Source: Myxococcales bacterium
Lineage (GTDB): Bacteria; Myxococcota_A; Polyangia; Fen-1088
Length of the DNA stretch: 34,674 nucleotides
Direction: 5' to 3'
Assembly (NCBI GenBank): GCA_003142855.1
Contig: PLNW01000131.1
Span: forward strand, 1-34,674
The notes under the pieces are model-generated. The model made no database searches. It was not told the DNA's origin and saw only the letters and a program-made list of their open reading frames with translations. Below, piece by piece: positions 29,008 to 34,674 of the stretch. The first letter of the stretch is position 1, and each line of letters opens with the position of its first letter. The translations under genes were made by a program, and so were the position numbers.

Positions 29008-30411
29008 ATGGTTTCGCGGGCTGCCCATACGACTATGCCGTCGAACAAAACGGCCACCGGAGGGATGAGCCAGCCCACGCTCGCAATCCGCTGGGTATTC
29101 CCGACTTCGCGCGGGTTGCTCACGCACCTTTCGGACGAGCGGCTCGTTCTTGGCCGGGACGACGATTGCCAGGTGAAGCTGCTGGGCAAGGAATGTTCGC
29201 GCCACCACGCCGAGATCCGTCGCGACGGACCGTTGCACATCGTCAAGGATCTGGGCAGTAGGAACGGCATCTTCGTCAACGGCGCCAAGGTACAAGAAAG
29301 CCCGATCACGCACGGCCAGGTTCTGCGTATGGGCGAATGGATCGGCATCGTGATCCAGGTTGCGCCAGACGCCGTCGATCCCGAGCCGGTCTTCGATCTG
29401 CTCGCGGCCAATCTGGCTGGCGGGCCGGTCCTGCGTCCCATCCTAGAACAGGCGAAGAAGGCCGCGTCCAGCGCCCTGCCAACCGTCATTCTGGGCGAGA
29501 CAGGAACCGGAAAAGAGGGGCTGGCCCACGCCATGCACGAGTGGAGTGGCCGAAAGGGACCTTTCGTTGCCGTGAACTGTGCCACCCTCGTGCCGACCTT
29601 GGCGGAAGCCGAGCTGTTCGGCTATCGCAAGGGCGCATTCACAGGCGCCGACCGGCCGAGCCCTGGTTTCTTTCGCGCGGCCCAAGGGGGAACGCTGCTG
29701 CTTGACGAGGTGACCGATCTGCCCGAGCCGGTGCAGGCCAAGTTCCTGCGCGCTCTCGAACAGCGCGAGATTGCTCCCTTGGGCGAATCAACTCCCGTGG
29801 CCATCGACGTGCGGGTCCTGGCCGCTTCGCAGATTCCACTGGCCCAGGTGGTGACCGAGCGCCGCTTTCGCGCCGACCTGTGCGCACGCCTTGACGGCCT
29901 GACCATTCGTCTGCCACCACTGCGCGAGCGCAAGCAAGAGATCGCCTTTCTGTTCCTGCACCTGCTGCGCTTGCACGCTGGCGGCCGGCCGCCCGAAGTC
30001 GAACCGCGCCTGATCGAGCAGCTCTGCCTGCACGACTGGCCCTTCAACGTGCGCGAGCTGGACCTACTGGCGCGCCGCCTGTTGGTCCTGCACGGTCACG
30101 AAGAACTCCTGCGCCGTTCGCACCTGCCGGAACACATTCTCAATCGCCCTGTGGCGGGCGAGCCGGTGCCTGCGCCGATTGCAGCAGTTGGCTCCGGCGC
30201 GGTTTCATCAACCCCGAACGCGCCCGAATCCCACCGCGCCCGCCGCGAGCGCGAGTTGTCCCTGCTGACCGAGGCTCTGCGCACCCACAAAGGCAGCGTC
30301 GCGCGCGCCGCTGCGGCTGTCGGCATCTCGCGCCAGCGCGCCTACCGTCTGATGGAAGCGGGCGGCATCGCCGGCGCAGCCGACGATCCTGTGCCAGGGG
30401 AATCGCAGTGA
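29008..30411 (+). CDS. FHA-domain sigma-54-dependent transcriptional activator
   Basis: The 467-residue protein has an N-terminal FHA domain (about 26-118; LVLGRDDD, CSRHHAEI, LGSRNGIFVNG) which binds phosphothreonine. An AAA+ domain follows with Walker A GETGTGKE (163-170), GAFTGA (209-214), Walker B LLLDE (230-234) and RFRADLCARL. A Fis-type helix-turn-helix (about 419-450, GSVARAAAAVGISRQRAYRL) ends it. There is no receiver domain, so FHA binding to a phosphorylated partner is the expected switch. The next gene encodes a Ser/Thr kinase and overlaps by four bases, so that kinase, or its target, is the likely partner. ATG 29008 is used because of the promoter geometry; ATGs at 29035 and 29065 are alternatives. 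Confidence 0.95.
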   Translation: MVSRAAHTTMPSNKTATGGMSQPTLAIRWVFPTSRGLLTHLSDERLVLGRDDDCQVKLLGKECSRHHAEIRRDGPLHIVKDLGSRNGIFVNGAKVQESPITHGQVLRMGEWIGIVIQVAPDAVDPEPVFDLLAANLAGGPVLRPILEQAKKAASSALPTVILGETGTGKEGLAHAMHEWSGRKGPFVAVNCATLVPTLAEAELFGYRKGAFTGADRPSPGFFRAAQGGTLLLDEVTDLPEPVQAKFLRALEQREIAPLGESTPVAIDVRVLAASQIPLAQVVTERRFRADLCARLDGLTIRLPPLRERKQEIAFLFLHLLRLHAGGRPPEVEPRLIEQLCLHDWPFNVRELDLLARRLLVLHGHEELLRRSHLPEHILNRPVAGEPVPAPIAAVGSGAVSSTPNAPESHRARRERELSLLTEALRTHKGSVARAAAAVGISRQRAYRLMEAGGIAGAADDPVPGESQ

Positions 30412-31853
30412 CCCAGGAATACGGCGCGGTCAACACGCGCGTGGGAAGAACCGCGGGGGGCAAGTACAAGTTGGTGCGCTTGCTCGGCAAGGGCGGCATG
30501 GGCGAGGTCTACGAGGCACAGCACTCGGTTATTGGCCGCCGCTTCGCCATCAAGTTCTTGCACCCACATCTCGCCGCCAACGGCGAAGTCGTGGCCCGTT
30601 TTCAGCGTGAGGCCCAGGCAGCCGGCAGCCTGGAAAACGAGAACATAGCGGCCGTGGTGGACGCCGGCACAGCCGACGATGGGGCGCCCTTCCTGGTCAT
30701 GGAGTATCTCGACGGTGAGGACCTTGCCCACTTGTTGGTGCGCGGGGGGCCTTTGCCGGTGCCAAGGGCTGCGTACATCATCATTCAGGCTTGTCGTGGG
30801 CTGGCAGCCGCGCATGGCCGTGGCATCGTCCATCGCGACCTCAAGCCCGAGAACCTTTTCATCTGCAAACGCAACGACGCCAGCGATCTGATCAAGGTGC
30901 TGGACTTTGGCATCGCCAAGCTGCACGCCGGTTCCGCAGGCACCGGATTGACCCAGACCGGGACAACCATGGGCACGCCCTACTACATGTCCCTGGAGCA
31001 AGCTCGCGGCGCCAAGGAGGTCGACCAGCGCACGGACATCTATGCGCTGGGCGTGATCCTTTACGAAATATTGAGCGGCGCCAAACCGCATCCGGGCGAC
31101 TCGTACAATGAGATTCTGTACCACGTACTGACCCAGGAACCGGCGCCGCTCGATTCAATTCGCCCCGAACTGCCAGCCGGCCTGTCCGCGATCGTGCAAA
31201 AGACCATGGCCCGCGAGGCTGGCGATCGCTACGCTTCGGCCGCCGACCTCACCGCAGCGTTGATTCCCTATGCCGGTCGCGCAGTGACGCCTCTTCGCTC
31301 GCAAGTCGGAATGGCTGTTGCCATCGGCGAAACCATGAACTCGCCGGTCTCATTGCGCGCGATCCCTGTTCCAACCCCGCCTTCGCCGCCGGAGAACCCC
31401 GCACCTGTTCCACCGCGCGGCCGGTCGCGCGTCGTTGTTTGGTCCTCGTGGGCGGCTGTTACGGTGCTCTTGGTCGCTGCGGCTCTGTGGTTGGGTCTGC
31501 ACTACGCGCCCAGGCGGCAGGCTCCGACCCCGGCTCCGGAGCCGGTGCCCGTTCCGGCCCCGGTTGCGACTCCGCCCCCGGCTCCGGTTCCGGCACCGAC
31601 CCCGGCTCCGACTCCGGCCGCAACGCCCCCGCCTTCGCCGACGATCGAGAGTCCACCTGAACGTCCACCCGGACGTCCACCTGGACAACGTTTGTCGAAA
31701 CGCGCAACGCCGACACGCGCTCCGACCGCTGCTGTCAAGGCACCCTCGGTTGACATTCCTGCCGAAAGACCCACGGAAAGCTCCCAAAATCCGCCCAATT
31801 CCGGGCGGAAATCTATGCGCCCGCTCGATCACTCGAATCCCTTTGCCGAGTAG
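30408..31853 (+). CDS. Membrane Ser/Thr protein kinase (Hanks type), copy 2
   Basis: The 481-residue kinase starts at GTG 30408, overlapping the activator stop (GTGA), with AGGGG seven bases upstream. Motifs are complete: LLGKGGMGEVYEAQ (25-38), Lys 49, HRDLKPEN (142-149), DFG (166). A TM helix (about 343-365) precedes a Pro/Ala/Thr-repeat tail and a terminal SNPFAE. It is very close to kinase 1, with a 44-base identical run (27238-27281 and 30948-30991) in the activation segment. It is in one operon with an FHA activator and two envelope proteins, so it is likely the sensor kinase that feeds the activator. Confidence 0.95.
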   Translation: MTQEYGAVNTRVGRTAGGKYKLVRLLGKGGMGEVYEAQHSVIGRRFAIKFLHPHLAANGEVVARFQREAQAAGSLENENIAAVVDAGTADDGAPFLVMEYLDGEDLAHLLVRGGPLPVPRAAYIIIQACRGLAAAHGRGIVHRDLKPENLFICKRNDASDLIKVLDFGIAKLHAGSAGTGLTQTGTTMGTPYYMSLEQARGAKEVDQRTDIYALGVILYEILSGAKPHPGDSYNEILYHVLTQEPAPLDSIRPELPAGLSAIVQKTMAREAGDRYASAADLTAALIPYAGRAVTPLRSQVGMAVAIGETMNSPVSLRAIPVPTPPSPPENPAPVPPRGRSRVVVWSSWAAVTVLLVAAALWLGLHYAPRRQAPTPAPEPVPVPAPVATPPPAPVPAPTPAPTPAATPPPSPTIESPPERPPGRPPGQRLSKRATPTRAPTAAVKAPSVDIPAERPTESSQNPPNSGRKSMRPLDHSNPFAE

Positions 31854-31883
31854 GCACACGACCTGCATCAAGTGAGGTTCCGA

Positions 31884-32936
31884 ATGCGAAGCACAGTGAA
31901 ACAGACTGCGTCCTTGGTCATCGTCCTGGGAGCTTTGGCGGCGCCGCAAGCCGCCCAGGCCGGGGAAAAGGAAGAAGCGCGCAAGCACTACGATCGCGCG
32001 CTCGAATTGGCCGACGATGGGCAGCCTGAAGGCGCCATCGTCGAATTCCGACGGTCCTACGATCTGACCCATCACTTCGCCGTCCTGTACAACATCGGCC
32101 AGGTGTACGTGTCGCTGGCCAGGCCGGTTGAGGCAGTCGATGCCTACGAGCGCTACCTGGCGGATGGGGGCAAGAAGATCCCAGCAGCCCGGCGTGCCGA
32201 GGTGGAGCAAGAGATCGCACGCCAGAAAGCCCGCATCGCGACCCTGGAGATCCGCGGACTGCCTGAGGGAGCGGTTGTTCGCCTGGACGGCAAGGAGATC
32301 GCCAAGTCGCCGATCGCAGCGCCCGTGCGCGTAGGCGTGGGGACGCACGCCATCGCGGCCTCGGCCGATGGCTACGATCCGGCGGAGACAGAAGTAATCG
32401 TGGCAGGGGAGGACCGGCGGGTTGTGGAACTCGCGTTGGCCAAGCATGTGGTCGAGACGCCGCCACCGACTCCGGTAGCACCGGTGGTCCAGAGGCCGCC
32501 GGTCGCGCCAGCGGCACCGCCAGCCGTCGCACCAGAAGTAAGCGCACCCGTGGTCAGCGCCGCGGTTGAGCCGAGCACGAAGCCGAAATCGCTCAGCAAC
32601 CTGCGCATTGCCGGGATCGCGAGCAGCACGGCTGGAGTGGCGGGCATGGTGGCTGGGGCAGTGTGCTGGGGGCTTGGGAAGAGCCGGCACGACGATGCCA
32701 TGAACAACGTGAACCAGAACTATGGCAAGGCGCAGTCGCTACAAAGCGATGCACAGGACTACGTGACCGCCGGCAACGCCGTGTTCATCGCAGGCGGCGT
32801 CCTGGCCGCGCTGGGCACGGTCCTGTACTTCGTCGGTGCGCCGGACGGGCGAGCCGCCGCGCCCGACACACATGCGTACCTGATGCCGGCTGTCGGTCCC
32901 GGCTTTGCTGGCCTCAATGCCGGAGGAACATGGTGA
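31884..32936 (+). CDS. TPR-PEGA membrane protein
   Basis: The 350-residue protein starts at ATG 31884 (GTGAGG lies seven bases upstream); GTG 31872 is a weaker choice. There is a signal peptide (1-26), TPR helices (about 27-95; EEARKHYDRALELADDGQPEGAIVEF, AVLYNIGQVYVSLARPVEAVDAYERYL), a PEGA domain (119-187; ATLEIRGLPEGAVVRLDGKEI, HAIAASADGYDPAETEVIV), a Pro/Val/Ala linker and a C-terminal pair of hydrophobic helices (about 238-258, 290-310). It should be an envelope partner or substrate adaptor for the kinase upstream. It is 30 bp after kinase 2 and overlaps the next gene by four bases. Confidence 0.88.
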   Translation: MRSTVKQTASLVIVLGALAAPQAAQAGEKEEARKHYDRALELADDGQPEGAIVEFRRSYDLTHHFAVLYNIGQVYVSLARPVEAVDAYERYLADGGKKIPAARRAEVEQEIARQKARIATLEIRGLPEGAVVRLDGKEIAKSPIAAPVRVGVGTHAIAASADGYDPAETEVIVAGEDRRVVELALAKHVVETPPPTPVAPVVQRPPVAPAAPPAVAPEVSAPVVSAAVEPSTKPKSLSNLRIAGIASSTAGVAGMVAGAVCWGLGKSRHDDAMNNVNQNYGKAQSLQSDAQDYVTAGNAVFIAGGVLAALGTVLYFVGAPDGRAAAPDTHAYLMPAVGPGFAGLNAGGTW

Positions 32937-34621
32937 TCTTGAACATTCGCGTGCTCGCGATCGTACTCCTGGCGACCACGGCCGTCGCTTGTACGATCGG
33001 TTCGCTGCCGCCGCAGCCGGGTCAAGACGCCGCGACAGCCCTGGCTGGGGCAGGAGGCAATAACACCGGTGCCAGTGTCGACGCCGCCAACGTCGGCACG
33101 CGCATCGAAGCAGGCACGAACAGCGGCGGTGCGGGCACGATGGGCGGCACGGGTGGCGCTGCGGTTGGCGGTACAGCCATCGGTGGATCAATAGCAACTG
33201 GCGGCGCCACCATTTCCGGCGGGACCACGACAACAGGCGGGACAACAGCGGGCGGCGGGACGACCAGTGCCGGCGGGACCAGTGGTGGCGGCGGTGGTGA
33301 TGCCGGGGTTCGAGATGCCCCTGTCGCCCAGCCGGATGTTCCAACAGGTGGCGCTGGTGGCGGCGCAAGCGGAATCAGCGGCACAGGTGGCACTGGAGAC
33401 ATCGGTGGCACATGCATCCTCAACAGTGACTGCACTGGCTACTTAGCGTGTACGTGGGGCAAGTGCCACGTCCCCTGCATAGCATCTGCCGACTGCCCAA
33501 CGGGAGAGAGTTGCGTCAAGACCAGTGACACAGACTTCTGCCAACTGCCTGCCGAAGTCCCTTGTTCAGCAACATCATCGTGCGGCACCGGCCTCTCGTG
33601 CGCACCTGACCAGCACTGCCGGGCCAGCTGCCAGTCCGCCGAGGACTGTACCGCCAGGCAAGTCTGCGCGAGCAACTTCTGCGCCGACCCGAGCGATCCC
33701 GATCTCGTAAACGGCCAGCTTCCACGGGGGACGACGAGTGCTCAAGCACCGTCTTGCGCAGGTGGGCTCACGTGCGGCAGCGATAGTTGCTGTACCACCA
33801 TCAACGTGCCGGGAGGGACATTCATACAGGGGACTGCGGACGGCATGGATTGCCCCAATTCAGGGCCTCCGCATCAATCGACGGTGTCGAGTTTCGCCTT
33901 GGACAAGTACGAGGTGACGGTGGGGCGGTTCCGCAAGTTCGTGAACGCCTACGTCAGCAACACGGCGAGCGCGCCAGCGGTCGGAGCGGGCGTGAACCCG
34001 GCAATTCCTGGCACGGGGTGGCAGAGCGGGTGGAACACGTCTCTTCCGTCGACGCAGTCGGCGTTGATAAACTTGGTCAAATGCGACGCGACCTACCAGA
34101 CCTGGACCGACGCGGCAGAAGCGAATGAGAACACGGCTATCAACTGTGTGGATTGGTACGAGGCGTTGGCGTTCTGCATCTGGGATGGTGGGCGGCTGCC
34201 AACCGAGTCGGAGTGGGAGTACGCGGCGGCCGGAGGCGCGGACAACAGGCTTTATCCCTGGGGCTCGGCAACACCGGACTGCACGTACGCGAACTTCTAC
34301 ACGGGAACCGTGTATTGCGGACCCGGCGATACCAAAGCGGTGGCGCCTGTCGGTTCGTACGCTGCTGGCAATGGCAAGTGGGGCCATGCGGACTTGGCTG
34401 GCAACGTTTGGGAGTTGACGTTCGACTGGCATACTGCGTATTCAGGTTCTACAAGCAATAATTACGCCGACATAATCGCCGGTTCCTCCCGCGTTGTCCG
34501 GGGTGGCAGCTCTGGACCTTACGTCGGCGCCGCGGCCCTGCGCGCGGCGTATCGCAACTGGTACCTCCCCGACGGTCGCGTCAGTGACCTTGGGGTCCGC
34601 TGCGCCAGGGCGGTTCAGTAG
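32933..34621 (+). CDS. Cys-rich lipoprotein with FGE-sulfatase (SUMF1-like) fold domain
   Basis: GTG 32933 (GTGA overlap, GGAGG six bases upstream) gives 562 residues; ATG 32930 is possible. A lipobox ends AVAC (Cys 20). Residues 21-155 are Gly/Thr-rich repeats (TTTTGGTTAGGGTTSAGGT). Residues about 160-265 hold more than 15 Cys in short units such as CILNSDC and CPTGESC, like small disulfide knots. The C-terminal domain (about 290-562) has the FGE fold: PGGTFIQG, DKYEVTVGRF, CVDWYEALAFCIWDGGRLPTESEWEYA, DLAGNVWEL, RGGS and LGVRCAR. The site of the catalytic Cys in true FGE reads LRAAYRNW with no Cys, so a binding role is more likely than enzyme activity. A 6-bp stem lies at 34646-34663. Confidence 0.87.
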   Translation: MILNIRVLAIVLLATTAVACTIGSLPPQPGQDAATALAGAGGNNTGASVDAANVGTRIEAGTNSGGAGTMGGTGGAAVGGTAIGGSIATGGATISGGTTTTGGTTAGGGTTSAGGTSGGGGGDAGVRDAPVAQPDVPTGGAGGGASGISGTGGTGDIGGTCILNSDCTGYLACTWGKCHVPCIASADCPTGESCVKTSDTDFCQLPAEVPCSATSSCGTGLSCAPDQHCRASCQSAEDCTARQVCASNFCADPSDPDLVNGQLPRGTTSAQAPSCAGGLTCGSDSCCTTINVPGGTFIQGTADGMDCPNSGPPHQSTVSSFALDKYEVTVGRFRKFVNAYVSNTASAPAVGAGVNPAIPGTGWQSGWNTSLPSTQSALINLVKCDATYQTWTDAAEANENTAINCVDWYEALAFCIWDGGRLPTESEWEYAAAGGADNRLYPWGSATPDCTYANFYTGTVYCGPGDTKAVAPVGSYAAGNGKWGHADLAGNVWELTFDWHTAYSGSTSNNYADIIAGSSRVVRGGSSGPYVGAAALRAAYRNWYLPDGRVSDLGVRCARAVQ

Positions 34622-34674
34622 GCAATGGGCCGACGTGTGGGAATCCAACTCGCTCAAGAGTTGTCAGGTCGTGC

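Noticed and set aside
34646..34663. CAACTC/GAGTTG stem after the last gene as a terminator
   Set aside because: The stem is short and the window ends before a T-run could be seen.

Overview
The window looks like a chromosomal segment of a Myxococcota (Polyangia-like) bacterium. The evidence is high G+C coding with strong third-position bias, several PEGA and TPR envelope proteins, Gly/Thr-rich lipoproteins, paired ExbD proteins, Hanks-type Ser/Thr kinases with long Pro-rich extracytoplasmic tails, and an FHA-containing sigma-54 activator. This is inferred from gene style; no rRNA or other marker is present. I see no tRNA, rRNA, insertion sequence, prophage or CRISPR array.

Layout: 1-3.5 kb has the start of a Gly-rich lipoprotein that runs off the left edge, a YegS/DagK-type lipid kinase and EttA (ABC-F). 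3.7-7 kb is envelope: a small beta-barrel protein, a lipoprotein L,D-transpeptidase-like protein and a coupled lipoprotein. 7-11.7 kb has an M1 aminopeptidase with HEAT repeats, a COQ10/START-like protein, a DEDD exonuclease and a small membrane protein. 11.7-16 kb has a PEGA protein, a membrane histidine kinase, a hypothetical membrane protein and a zinc-ribbon protein. 16-23.3 kb has a large OmpA-family barrel protein, a 518-bp structured repeat-rich spacer, a TolQ-TolR-TolR motor operon and a class A PBP.

From 23.4 kb the character changes. Three toxin-antitoxin-like cassettes (MNT/HEPN, a broken DUF4160 with an intact DUF2442, and VapBC) lie within 5.4 kb, around a TPR protein and a Ser/Thr kinase. 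The right 5.7 kb is a tightly coupled operon: FHA-sigma-54 activator, Ser/Thr kinase, TPR-PEGA membrane protein, and a Cys-rich FGE-fold lipoprotein. It reads as one phospho-signalling unit, with an outer sensor or effector, a membrane kinase with an extracytoplasmic tail, and an FHA activator driving sigma-54 promoters.

The most notable observation is that the first kinase (26698-28134) appears to be a duplicate of the promoter-activator-kinase unit whose activator has been deleted down to a 25-codon scar. That scar keeps the promoter, the first codons, the last codons and the stop/start overlap. A second scar of the same type, DUF4160 reduced to 21 codons, lies about 90 bp away. Non-coding repeat families (3.5, 10.2-10.5, 18.2-18.75 and 20.7 kb) occupy several spacers, mostly downstream of genes.
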